From the NCBI GenBank assembly GCA_016934035.1, contig JAFGTP010000011.1:1-60485 (forward strand): 60,485 nucleotides of DNA. The letters are read 5' to 3'. The translations under genes were made by a program, and so were the position numbers. The DNA comes from Fidelibacterota bacterium (GTDB taxonomy: Bacteria; Fidelibacterota; UBA2242; JAFGTP01). Position 1 is the first letter of the stretch. Every line of letters begins with the position of its first letter. The notes beneath the pieces are model-generated. The model ran no database searches and had not been told where the DNA came from. It saw nothing but the letters and a program-made list of their open reading frames with translations. Below are positions 9,070 to 18,234 of this stretch, one piece after another.

Positions 9070-11232
9070 TCAGCGGACCACTAAAAATTTTTGAAAAGAT
9101 GTGCGACCGTCAGGTGTTTCAAAAACGGCTATATACACGCCACTGGAAATGACCTGCTGATTGCGGGTGATCATGTCCCAACGCAGGTTGCCAGCTTTAA
9201 TTGTGGGGGGACTGAAATGTTTAAGTGTCTGGACCCAATCACCATTTTCCGTAAAGATTTTTATTTTCACTTCACTGGGAAGATTGAGAAACATCAAACC
9301 GCGCCGGTCAGTCCAGCCAGTCTGGTCCAGCAAAGGATCATTGATGTTATAAGGATTGGGTACGATACGGATCTCACTGAGATCGTCCTGGGAAAAATAA
9401 GGCGGAAAAACCGGCGTCAGATTGGGATGAAGAACACGGTTGCTGTACATGATTTTTCCACGAGTGTCTGGATGGGCTGTGAGGTCGTTTTCGTCGATTT
9501 TTACCTTAGCCTGGATATAGTAGTAATATTGAGCACCAACGACGACAGTTTTATCGACGAATAGATGTTCTTCAGCCACATCATTTTCATCGGAATTATA
9601 GACAATATTATAAAAAACGGTGTCGGTGTTGGAAATGCGACGCATTATTCGGTAACCGCCGAAATTGTCCATTTCTTCAGCTGCGCGGTCCTGCCACTTC
9701 AGTTCCACACCGGTGCCCAGGCCGGTAATTTCGATATCAGTTGGCGGTGGCGGAGACAGAGGGATTTTATAGTCATGATCAAAATTCCATTTGGCCCGGG
9801 AGGCGCTCTTCATCAGGGAATCGATGCCGGTACTGACCCAGCGGTCCTTTCGCCGGTCCATTTCCGTAGCGCCGTCGGGAAAAACAAATTCTGCCGGCAA
9901 ATATCCGGTTTCATCATTGGGCAGCGCCGGGGCTTCTTCCAGGGTCCCTTTAAACCATCCTTTGCCGATTTCCTGCGCTTTTTCAAGACTGAGGCCGGAA
10001 TAGCCGTGAGCAAATACCAACCTGATTTTTTCATTGGACGCAAAGGTATAAGGCCCGAAACTGGCGGACATTTTGGAATTGTTGTTGTCTTTGGATATGG
10101 CGGCCAGATGGGAGAAATCCTTGGAGCCGGTTTCATCACTGTTGATACCGTGAAAGGTACCCGGCCAGGTTTCGCCGCTCATGGGAAGATATTTGGAATA
10201 TTCTCCACGTAGGGCCCAGAAATTTTTATTACCGAATTCATCGCTGGCATCATTATAGGGTATCAGGTTGCTTTTTCCCAGGTATGTGACTTTGGGTTGC
10301 AGAAAATCGTCTTCGTCACGGGCAGCTTGGGTATGGGGTGATTTGGAAGCATGGAGGATCGAATACCAGACAAATTTTGGAAATACGAGGCGACCACTCT
10401 GGCTCAGGGCCGGCTTTCCCATATCATCACCAGCTATTGTCGGGTCATCGGCACTGTATTCGTAAAATACACGTAAACTGTCTCCAACTCTCCCGCCATA
10501 ATAATGCTGCCAGGTGTAGGCGGTATGGATTTCCTCTTCACCCCGCAAACGGGGGTTCATACCGGTGGAATGGTAAGTATTTTCTCCGTTGGATGCGACA
10601 TTGATATAAAAATTTTTCAGGCTATCGTTGCTGACATTGGTAAATTCCACATCAATTATGACATAATCATCGTTTAGGGAATTGCTCCAGGCCATGACTT
10701 TGCGATCCAGATGCACCCCTAAAATATTTTTCGAAGTCACTTTGACAATTTGGTCGTAGCTTTGATCACTCGGCATTGTGGAGGTCACCTGTCCGAAGTT
10801 GTCGATGGTGAGAGAATCCAGGTCCACCAGCATTTTGGGATAACCGAATCGCACATAATTGCTCAGGGGTTCAACAACTTTACCCTGTGGCATAAAATCA
10901 TTGGTCGGACCATAAACTGCAACGGCGTGGACCGAATCCGCTATATTCGGGTCTTTCCAGTCTGTTGCAGCCAGTGTAAAACCGGCAGCACCCCACAGGT
11001 CTGTCTGCTGACCCCGTACGCCCAGAATATCATAATCATTGGGAAAAAAGGGATAGCGATATTCAAAATTTCCCTTATCACCATTGGCTTTAACGCCGAC
11101 CCAGACGCGGCCCATCATCACCCTGGCCGTTTCCAGTTCCGGCTGGGTCTGGGACCAGAGCCCTGAAACGAGCATCATCATCACCAGAATTAAAAATATT
11201 TGTTTCAACGACCGAAAATGAAAATCCTTCAT
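9070..11232 (-). CDS. Large secreted surface protein with FN3-like segment and T9SS-type C-terminus
   Basis: 720 aa, function unknown. There is a signal peptide at residues 1-27 (ending GLWSQ). A conserved-looking N-terminal domain follows (MMGRVWVGVKANGDKG, YPNDYDILGVRGQQTDLWGAAGF spread over residues 38-90) with beta-rich sequence (VMAWSNSLNDDYVIIDVEFTN). An FN3-like module lies near residues 500-600 (PTDIEITGLGTGVELKWQDR). The C-terminus (IRIVPNPYNIN ... GVYIAVFETPDG ... FLVVR) is a divergent T9SS sorting domain. It lies 21 bases downstream of the TonB receptor, the slot a SusD gene would take, but it has no SusD lipobox or TPR character. I infer a surface partner of the receptor. Confidence 0.75.
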   Translation of the reverse strand: MKDFHFRSLKQIFLILVMMMLVSGLWSQTQPELETARVMMGRVWVGVKANGDKGNFEYRYPFFPNDYDILGVRGQQTDLWGAAGFTLAATDWKDPNIADSVHAVAVYGPTNDFMPQGKVVEPLSNYVRFGYPKMLVDLDSLTIDNFGQVTSTMPSDQSYDQIVKVTSKNILGVHLDRKVMAWSNSLNDDYVIIDVEFTNVSNDSLKNFYINVASNGENTYHSTGMNPRLRGEEEIHTAYTWQHYYGGRVGDSLRVFYEYSADDPTIAGDDMGKPALSQSGRLVFPKFVWYSILHASKSPHTQAARDEDDFLQPKVTYLGKSNLIPYNDASDEFGNKNFWALRGEYSKYLPMSGETWPGTFHGINSDETGSKDFSHLAAISKDNNNSKMSASFGPYTFASNEKIRLVFAHGYSGLSLEKAQEIGKGWFKGTLEEAPALPNDETGYLPAEFVFPDGATEMDRRKDRWVSTGIDSLMKSASRAKWNFDHDYKIPLSPPPPTDIEITGLGTGVELKWQDRAAEEMDNFGGYRIMRRISNTDTVFYNIVYNSDENDVAEEHLFVDKTVVVGAQYYYYIQAKVKIDENDLTAHPDTRGKIMYSNRVLHPNLTPVFPPYFSQDDLSEIRIVPNPYNINDPLLDQTGWTDRRGLMFLNLPSEVKIKIFTENGDWVQTLKHFSPPTIKAGNLRWDMITRNQQVISSGVYIAVFETPDGRTSFQKFLVVR

Positions 11233-11253
11233 GAAAACTCCATTTATTATCCG

Positions 11254-14200
11254 TTAAAAGCTAAATTTTATTCCAAACCAGATATCCCTGGGCTGGCCGT
11301 AGAGCCAGAAATCATAGTTGGGATCATCAATGTAGGGTTTGCTTTTTGATTTGAGGTCTCCGATTTTATCTTTGCCGGGAATATAATAACCTGCTTCTTC
11401 ATTGCGGAAAACATCATAAGCCGGACGATCCCATGTTTTCAGGTGGAGGGTTTTAATATAATTCAGAAAATCCTGCCAATCCTCCAGGTCATCGCCGGAA
11501 TCCCGCTGAAAACAATAGCCGTATTCCATGAGACTGACTTTAAAATTGAAAAGATTGCTGATATCAAGGAAAAGTGAAGCGGTGACGGGGCCGATTTTAA
11601 AATTTTTACTGGCTTTTATATCCACCATGTAATAATCAGGCCATTGCATATTGTTGTTGATATTGGGAATGTTGGCGGGATTGGCTGTAAAATATTTTCC
11701 GGCCCGCCATTCGCCGAACAGGGTCAGGCTGAGGTTTGCAAGGGGATAGAGCCCGGCTATTTCCCAACCCCATTTTGCCGGTGTACGCAGGGTCAGGTTG
11801 CCATTGATGCGTGGCTGGGGCAGCGCGCGGCTTTCCTGGCCTTCGTACAAACCTTCGGTATAATCATCCAATTCCACATCGGTGATTTCTTCACGTCCGG
11901 TAAGGCCGGATTTCTTGAGCATATAATTGAAATTAATCCAGCCGGTCAGCCAGCTATTGTCATTTTTTGAAAAATTGACTTCCAGCCCCTGAATATCTTC
12001 ATATTCGTTATTGACCCACATATCATAATCCAGGCGATTGTTGATATAAGTCACTTCACCATGCTGTCCGGTAACATCTTTGGAATAGCCTGAAATTTTC
12101 AGCAAAAGGCTTTTCCAGACATTGTAGGTCACTCCCAGTTCGTAGGAAATAGTCCGAGGCGGCTCAAGATTTGGATTAGACATGTCATAAAGCCCGTTTT
12201 TGTCATAGCGATAGCGGTATAGATACATGGCATAATAGGGGGGATTGGATCGAAAATGTCCATAATTAAAGTAAAATTTTGATTTTTCCGTGATAGGAAA
12301 AGAGATGCCGAGGCGGGGACTGATAGCAAGGTGGTTTTTTACCGGCTTCAGAAAACCGCTGTCGATGGAATCATCATAGGCTTTCCAGAGGTTCCAGATG
12401 TAAGATTTACCGGCTTCTAGGTATTCAAAAAGCACAGAGTCATCTGGCACGCTTTGAGGAAGAAACATTTCCGTATTGAAAGGATCGCCAACCGGCCATT
12501 GGCCGCCGCCGCCGTCATAATAATCCATCCGCAGTCCAATATTAGCGACGATTGATTCCAGAGTAATCTGGTCCTGAATAAACAATCCCGTCTGGCTGGG
12601 TTTGCGATGATAATTATATTCATACACATTGTAATAGTTTTCATTCCACTTATTCCAAAGATTGTGGTTGATATCAATGAGATTGTATTCAAAGCCGGCT
12701 TTCAGAAAATGGGCCAGGCCCATCTGGGAACTAATATCGAATTTGGCCCGGTATTGTCGTGTATTGACATCGGTGTAAAGATCACCTTCCTTGCGGCGGA
12801 AGCGGCGATTGGTGACAAAGGGCAGCGCATCATAGCTGGGGTAATTGTAGTCAATGGTGTCCCCCTCCACAATATAGACCGGATGATTATTGCCATATTG
12901 TAATTTTCCGTAAGGCATTTCCGTTACAGGAAAGGGGCCGAACAGGGTGATCACTGTCGAATCCCGGTCGTTGCCTACTTCAGAAAAATCTTGTATATCC
13001 ATAGCACTGAGACTCAACTCCCAAAAGGTGTTCTGATTCAGGACATGGTTCAGTGTTATCCCATGCATGTGTGTTTTTTGTTCAATTTTCGGAAAGAAGG
13101 GAGGGTCATAAAAATAATCGGGGTTTTGGGTACGGGTAAAGAATTTCAGATTATTTTGCGGCATGAACCCGCCTTCACGGCTGGCGTCAGGAAAGTCACC
13201 CCAGGGTGGTCGAATGGGACTGACGCCTTTTTGAAATTTGTATAAACCGTTGTATGTGAGAGTCAGACTGCTGATAGGCTGGGTCTTGATGGTCAGCAAT
13301 GTTGTGGAAAGGAAATCACTATTTCTAGATACTGGTTGTATATAATGGCGTTCTTTGGAATTGTTTGAGATGTAAAAGGTGGCATTTCCGAGTTTTTTAT
13401 TCAGAAAAGGGACGGGACCACCGAAACCGCCGTCAAAATTCCAGTCAGAATATTCTTCTTTCATATGATGGTTTTTGAAGGCTTTTTTCTGCTCATCGGT
13501 TAATTCATAGTAACCAATGGCTGTTTTCATGGAATCCGACAGGCTGGCTAGTCCTTCATAATCAGGTATAGTCATGTGCATCCAGTTAGCCAGGTAAAAA
13601 TAATCAGTGGCTGTAGCGGTTACTACTGGATTGCTGAGGTTAAAATTATTGGCGGCCTTGATCCACATCTCCATGGATTTCTCCGGGTCGATATAATCGG
13701 AAAGGGCGGCGCAATTTTTATCATAAAAAGACTCACCAAAACGTCTGAGATGAGGCTGATCCATAGAGTAACCGGCCGTGCCGTGGTATCCCTTTTTTGT
13801 ACCGGATTTGGTCGTGACATTGATGAGGCCGGACCGAAAATTTCCAAATTCAGCGTTATAGCCGCCAGACAGTAATGACACCTGCTCAATTGCGCTCATC
13901 GGCAGTGAAGTTTCCGCGTTGCCATTGGCGGCATTCATGTAGGATAGCCCGTTAACCATCATCCCGGTCTGATCAGCAGAGCCGCCCCGAATAGTGAGGA
14001 ACCCATTTTCTTCGGAAACACCGGGCAATTTGGTCAGGAAAGCATTGATTTCACGAATACCCGATGCATCCTGGATCTGGGCATCACTGACCACCATCTG
14101 GGTGCTTGAAACCTCCTTATGAAGAATGTGGCGTTTGGCTGTTACCTCGACAACCTGGCCTTCAAGCACAGTGGTCTTCAGGTCGAATTCGACTTTGGTC

Positions 14201-14511
14201 AGCCGGTCGGCGAAAACCATGACATCCGTTAAAACCAGGACTTCATAACCAATCATGGTGGTGCGGACTTTATAGGTTCCTACCGGAACATTGATAATGA
14301 TAAACTGGCCGTCTTCATTGGTAGCCGCACCGATTTCCAGTTCAGGGACCACAACATTGGCGCCATAAAGCGGAGCTCCTGTGTCCGCATCCCGGACGAT
14401 GCCGGAAATGCGGCTTCGGTTTTGTGCATTCAGTGTTGAGCCAAAAACAATGAGCAAGAAAACCAGTGGCCCGATTATTTTAAAAACCGATGGTTTATAG
14501 TGCATACCCAC
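11254..14511 (-). CDS. TonB-dependent outer-membrane receptor with carboxypeptidase-regulatory-like domain
   Basis: 1085-aa SusC-like/oligosaccharide receptor. Signal peptide residues 1-29; a CarboxypepD_reg-like beta-sandwich at about 33-120 (SRISGIVRDADTGAPLYGANV, NEDGQFIIINVPVGTYKVR); a plug at about 130-240 (GIREINAFLTKLPGVSEENGFLTIRGG, NAEFGNFRSGLINVTTKSG); then a long 22-strand barrel ending in the aromatic-terminated strand DIWFGIKFSF. The substrate is likely pectic oligosaccharides given its neighbours. The ATG follows GAGGAG by 5 bases. A 244-base gap upstream, with a hairpin, probably contains the promoter of the receptor-to-CE8 operon. Confidence 0.94.
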   Translation of the reverse strand: MGMHYKPSVFKIIGPLVFLLIVFGSTLNAQNRSRISGIVRDADTGAPLYGANVVVPELEIGAATNEDGQFIIINVPVGTYKVRTTMIGYEVLVLTDVMVFADRLTKVEFDLKTTVLEGQVVEVTAKRHILHKEVSSTQMVVSDAQIQDASGIREINAFLTKLPGVSEENGFLTIRGGSADQTGMMVNGLSYMNAANGNAETSLPMSAIEQVSLLSGGYNAEFGNFRSGLINVTTKSGTKKGYHGTAGYSMDQPHLRRFGESFYDKNCAALSDYIDPEKSMEMWIKAANNFNLSNPVVTATATDYFYLANWMHMTIPDYEGLASLSDSMKTAIGYYELTDEQKKAFKNHHMKEEYSDWNFDGGFGGPVPFLNKKLGNATFYISNNSKERHYIQPVSRNSDFLSTTLLTIKTQPISSLTLTYNGLYKFQKGVSPIRPPWGDFPDASREGGFMPQNNLKFFTRTQNPDYFYDPPFFPKIEQKTHMHGITLNHVLNQNTFWELSLSAMDIQDFSEVGNDRDSTVITLFGPFPVTEMPYGKLQYGNNHPVYIVEGDTIDYNYPSYDALPFVTNRRFRRKEGDLYTDVNTRQYRAKFDISSQMGLAHFLKAGFEYNLIDINHNLWNKWNENYYNVYEYNYHRKPSQTGLFIQDQITLESIVANIGLRMDYYDGGGGQWPVGDPFNTEMFLPQSVPDDSVLFEYLEAGKSYIWNLWKAYDDSIDSGFLKPVKNHLAISPRLGISFPITEKSKFYFNYGHFRSNPPYYAMYLYRYRYDKNGLYDMSNPNLEPPRTISYELGVTYNVWKSLLLKISGYSKDVTGQHGEVTYINNRLDYDMWVNNEYEDIQGLEVNFSKNDNSWLTGWINFNYMLKKSGLTGREEITDVELDDYTEGLYEGQESRALPQPRINGNLTLRTPAKWGWEIAGLYPLANLSLTLFGEWRAGKYFTANPANIPNINNNMQWPDYYMVDIKASKNFKIGPVTASLFLDISNLFNFKVSLMEYGYCFQRDSGDDLEDWQDFLNYIKTLHLKTWDRPAYDVFRNEEAGYYIPGKDKIGDLKSKSKPYIDDPNYDFWLYGQPRDIWFGIKFSF

Positions 14512-14524
14512 TCCTCACAATTTT

Positions 14525-14546
14525 CATCAAGACCCTTGGCTTGATG
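14525..14546. promoter_or_regulatory. Inverted repeat in the leader of the TonB receptor
   Basis: CATCAAG (14525-14531) and CTTGATG (14540-14546) form a perfect 7-bp inverted repeat with an 8-base spacer, 14 bases before the receptor start codon. It could be an operator or an mRNA hairpin next to the ribosome site. A TTGACA hexamer on the minus strand lies about 25 bases further upstream without a convincing -10 box. The role is inferred only from position. Confidence 0.4.
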
Positions 14547-14755
14547 GATCATGTTCATTTCTTATTGTCAAATTTTTTGTATCAGTTTTCATTTTTCCGG
14601 TTTGTTATCTCTGACAGATTCGCAATTATTGGTTTTGCCCGAAGTCTGATGGAGAAAAAATTTGTTTTCTTTCGCTGCTGTCTATGACAAAAGCGCCCCG
14701 GATTATGTTTTTTATTCTGAAAACCTCCCAAAATGATTGATTGTTTTTCATAAAC

Positions 14756-16432
14756 TTATTTTATCAGTTGCATCTTGATGGTTTTGTATTGATTCTGAAA
14801 GTTAAAGCTGGCAAAGTAAAGGCCGCTGCCAACTGGTAATCCGGCATCATTTAATCCGTTCCAGGTCAGACTATAATATCCCGGTTGATGATGAGCTCTG
14901 TAAAGATTGCGAATCTGCCTTCCCTGGATATCATAAATTTTCACTGTAATCTTTCCGTACTGATGGGTTGAAAATCTCAACTGGGTCGTCGGGTTAAAGG
15001 GATTGGGATAGTTAGGCAAGAGAGCAAAGTCTTGCGGGACATTGATTTCTTCGGCAAAAATTTCTACCGCGGGACCGGTAATACTATTAAGGTAGACTTC
15101 CAGCATGGTGTATCCGTCATGATTTAAAAGATTGCGGTCGGAATCATCATTGGGGTCGAGGCCTTGGCTAGTTTCCCAGGTGTTGGGCATTCCGTCATGG
15201 TCATCATCGACAGGCGGATCGAGGCTGACCAGTTGTGGCCAACCACCGACATCGGTCTGGGAATCAATGATACCCCGCACAACGCTGGTGTCGAGATTTT
15301 GCTTTTGTTCATATCCATTGCCGTCATACGTGGCATATCCACCGCGCACTTCTGCAACAATTCTGATGTCAATGGGATCCCGTACCGGCAAAGTCGCACC
15401 GGCATTCAATAATACAGCTTCATAGGCTTCTTCAGCACTCTGTTCAATAATGGGGGTGAAGGGAAAAAGGGTGTCGGATTTGACATAGGCAGCATACCCA
15501 TAGGTACCCTGTACGCCACCAGCCCAATTATCGGTGGTGATTGCCGGATAGCCCTCAACGGTATTGCCAGCGACATACCAGCGTCCCTTGGTATCACTGG
15601 TTTCAACAATTCGGTTGCGTACGCTGCTTTTGGTGGCCGGGCCAGCTTTGTAATAATTATTTACGATATTGATTTTTCCGGCTTCTCCGCCGTAAGCACT
15701 GTTGAAACCCCAATTGTAAATAACATTATTTCGAAAATCAAGATTTTCGCAGGCTGGAGTTTCGCCGCCGGCAAATCTTGGATTGCGGCTGGAATGATGG
15801 GCTAGCAGGTTATGGTGAAATGTTGTGTTTTTTCCGCCCCAAATGCCGCCATAGCCATGTGTGCCCTTCGGATGATTGGAATCATAAAGACTTTCGGAAA
15901 TAATACACCATTGAACTGTTGAACTGTCCATGCCATAAATCGACATGGATTCATCCACACTCCAACCGGCAGAGCAATGATCAATCATAATACGGCGACG
16001 GTAGCGGCCCCAGATTGCGTCGGTGTCAACACCGGTTTCATCGCCCAGACGAAATCTTAAATACCTCAGTATGATATCATTTGCATCAATTTTTACCTCG
16101 TAATCGCTGATGCAGATGCCATCACCGGGCGCTGTCTGACCGGCAATGGTTAGAAAGGAATTTTGAATTTTGAGGGGCGATTTCAATTTAATTGTACCGC
16201 TGACTCGAAAGACGATGGTCCTGGGGCCATAGGCTTCCACGGCTTTTCGCAGACTGCCTTCACCACTGTCATTGAGATTTGTCACTTCATAGACAACGCC
16301 ACCGCGGCCACCAAGGGTATTTTTCCCTCCCCCTTCCGCTGTGGGAAAAGCCGGTGTTGCTGCTAAAACTGTTGCAGGCAGTAGAAGGAAACACAAAATT
16401 GCCAGTAAACCGATTTTCAATAAAAAACGCAT
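14756..16432 (-). CDS. Pectate lyase (PL1 family) with T9SS sorting domain
   Basis: Beta-helix lyase that cleaves de-esterified homogalacturonan by Ca-dependent beta-elimination. Signal peptide residues 1-24. The mature start FPTAEGGGKNTLGGRGG leads to VVYEVTNLNDSGEGSLRKAV, the typical PL1 opening. IMIDHCSAGWSVDESMSIYG (about residues 150-170) and HHSSRNPRFAGGE (about 210-222) match the calcium-binding and catalytic Arg regions of the family. A dockerin-like, calcium-rich DDDHDGMPNTWE segment lies near 415-428. The last 85 residues (LPNYPNPFNPTTQL...KMQLIK) form a T9SS sorting domain. The gene sits 83 bases after the beta-helix gene and 244 bases before the receptor. Confidence 0.93.
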   Translation of the reverse strand: MRFLLKIGLLAILCFLLLPATVLAATPAFPTAEGGGKNTLGGRGGVVYEVTNLNDSGEGSLRKAVEAYGPRTIVFRVSGTIKLKSPLKIQNSFLTIAGQTAPGDGICISDYEVKIDANDIILRYLRFRLGDETGVDTDAIWGRYRRRIMIDHCSAGWSVDESMSIYGMDSSTVQWCIISESLYDSNHPKGTHGYGGIWGGKNTTFHHNLLAHHSSRNPRFAGGETPACENLDFRNNVIYNWGFNSAYGGEAGKINIVNNYYKAGPATKSSVRNRIVETSDTKGRWYVAGNTVEGYPAITTDNWAGGVQGTYGYAAYVKSDTLFPFTPIIEQSAEEAYEAVLLNAGATLPVRDPIDIRIVAEVRGGYATYDGNGYEQKQNLDTSVVRGIIDSQTDVGGWPQLVSLDPPVDDDHDGMPNTWETSQGLDPNDDSDRNLLNHDGYTMLEVYLNSITGPAVEIFAEEINVPQDFALLPNYPNPFNPTTQLRFSTHQYGKITVKIYDIQGRQIRNLYRAHHQPGYYSLTWNGLNDAGLPVGSGLYFASFNFQNQYKTIKMQLIK

Positions 16433-16515
16433 GAATCTCTTTCTGTTTTAAGACAGGCCTGAAAACGGATGAAAATCATGGAGAACCAGGCCGGCTCTCC
16501 ATGAAAAAAGCGGAG

Positions 16516-17874
16516 TTATTTGATTAGCATCATTTTACGGGTTTGAGTTTGATTACCGGAGGTCAGTGTGTAAAAATATACACCTGAGTTCAATCCACTG
16601 CCGTCAAAATTGATTTGATGAGTTCCCGTTCCCAGCTTTTCACTGACCAGCCGTTGGACTTCCACGCCAAGCACATTATAGATTATCAGACTGGTTTGAG
16701 CATTGCTGGATAGCTGAAAAGAAATTATTGTGGTCGGATTAAATGGGTTTGGATAGTTTTGTTTCAGTTTAAATTCATGGGGCACCGGGTTGTCATCGAT
16801 AGAAACGGAATTCACTGTCCAGCGAGGATCACCAATGGGGCCGCCGTCAGTTCCCAAATTAAAGGTAGGCGAATTCCAGGGAAGTGTGAAATCACCATTA
16901 TCCGGGTCAGCAAATTCAGGGTCCATGCGCAATGTATCGGCTACGGTATGGGAACGGAAATTAACAGCGCCAATGTCCCAGTAACATAATCCGGAGATAA
17001 AAGCGCCTGCATCGCCGGGAGTATCTTTGATATTGATAAAGGTCCGGGTCTTAGAGATTTGGTTGACAAATATGGAATTGGTCACCGTCCAGGGGTTGAG
17101 CAATGGTCCTTTTTCTCCCTGGATGATTTCGCGCTGATCATCCCCGACACCGATTTTGTACCAGGTGGTGTGGTCTATGAGGACCGTCGGTGTATTGTCC
17201 GGGAAACCGCTTTCAACGGGACCGCAGATTCTGATGCCATAACTGTTGATGTTATACAAGGTTGAGTTAGTCAATTGAATATAATTGGTCCCGGCATATT
17301 TCATATAAATCGAAGTAGCCGTGTGATGAATAATGCAGTTATCCACAATGGTAGAATCTACAATGACATTATATTTCATTTCACTGTTGCCGGCCCCAAT
17401 CACGTCGTCAACCAGGTTTTTAATAATACAGTTCTGAACGTTGATTTTGTTGACGGTTATCGGCTGGGGTGCTTCTCCCATATCAAAGGTGATCAGGTAG
17501 TTGGTGGTGTCATAATTCCAGGCGCCGTCAAATTCTATTCCCTTCAGGGTCAGCGAACCGGCATTGCCGACCTTAAAAAAGACAATGGATTCGTCCTCTT
17601 CATGCTCCGTTTGCATGATGACTTTTGGCTTTTCGGAAGCCCCTTCTTCGGCTTCAATGGTGATGGATTTGCCGGTGATGGTGCCAAATTCCGTGTAAGC
17701 GGATTCTGTGTACGTTCCGCCTGCGGCCAGTTGCAGAATATCGCCGTCATAGGCATCCATGACAGCCTGGTAAAGGGTATTTTCTCCGGGCGGTACAAAA
17801 ATTTGACCCGTCAATGGTTTCAGCGCTATAAATGAAAGGGTAATCAACATGATTGATTGTAACATTTTTTTCAT
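16516..17874 (-). CDS. Secreted right-handed beta-helix protein (PL6/DUF4957-DUF5123-like) with T9SS sorting domain
   Basis: 452 aa from the internal ATG at 17874, preferred over 17895 because GAGGAG lies 7 bases before it; the upstream ATG lacks a site. After the signal peptide (ending LTGQ) come PPGENTLYQAVMDAYDGDILQLAAG, the 'generate a beta-helix' start seen in PL6/chondroitinase-B-like and DUF4957 proteins, and repeated turns (NKINVQNCIIKN, STIVDNCIIHH, IQLTNSTLYNI). DPEFADPDNGDFTLPWNSP (about 330-350) is a common end-of-helix motif. The C-terminal 85 residues are a T9SS sorting domain (LKQNYPNPFNPTTIIS). It may be a lyase or binding protein for pectic polysaccharide; no catalytic residues can be named. 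It is the first gene of the minus-strand pectin cluster. Confidence 0.83.
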   Translation of the reverse strand: MKKMLQSIMLITLSFIALKPLTGQIFVPPGENTLYQAVMDAYDGDILQLAAGGTYTESAYTEFGTITGKSITIEAEEGASEKPKVIMQTEHEEDESIVFFKVGNAGSLTLKGIEFDGAWNYDTTNYLITFDMGEAPQPITVNKINVQNCIIKNLVDDVIGAGNSEMKYNVIVDSTIVDNCIIHHTATSIYMKYAGTNYIQLTNSTLYNINSYGIRICGPVESGFPDNTPTVLIDHTTWYKIGVGDDQREIIQGEKGPLLNPWTVTNSIFVNQISKTRTFINIKDTPGDAGAFISGLCYWDIGAVNFRSHTVADTLRMDPEFADPDNGDFTLPWNSPTFNLGTDGGPIGDPRWTVNSVSIDDNPVPHEFKLKQNYPNPFNPTTIISFQLSSNAQTSLIIYNVLGVEVQRLVSEKLGTGTHQINFDGSGLNSGVYFYTLTSGNQTQTRKMMLIK

Positions 17875-18234
17875 CGCCTGTCTCCTCTGTTTCATTATTT
17901 ATTTTTCCTGTGCGTAAATTCTCTTTAAACTAATATTGGCCGCAGTGATAGTCAATCCGCATTCGTTCATAAATGGTATAATATTGTCCGCCGGAATAAA
18001 AAAAACGGATAATTTTGAAAAAGAGAAAACTTTAATGGGGGGCAACTTTAAACTTTTGTTTCTGAGCAATCAAGCAAAGCCGTGGGAGCAGGCGGAATTA
18101 ATCCGGTTTTTAGGGTTATTTTCAAAATCCGATTGTCACAATTTTTTGATTGGCAACTCAAGAAAATGGAAATTAAATTTTTGAATCCCATTGAAATATT
18201 GTAATTTGAGCATTAATTAAAAGAAAGAAATCCC
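17875..18234. other. Divergent intergenic region
   Basis: 360 bases between the pectin cluster (minus) and the RNase R operon (plus). The sequence is AT-rich, with runs of A near 18000. A small plus-strand frame (17936-18184) has no convincing start site or protein character. Both promoters must lie here, but I see no clear hexamer pair. No regulator gene is linked on either side. Confidence 0.5.

Noticed and set aside
17936..18184. Possible 82-aa gene in the divergent gap
   Set aside because: No ribosome site, low-complexity composition and no protein-like pattern; it spans the expected promoter region.
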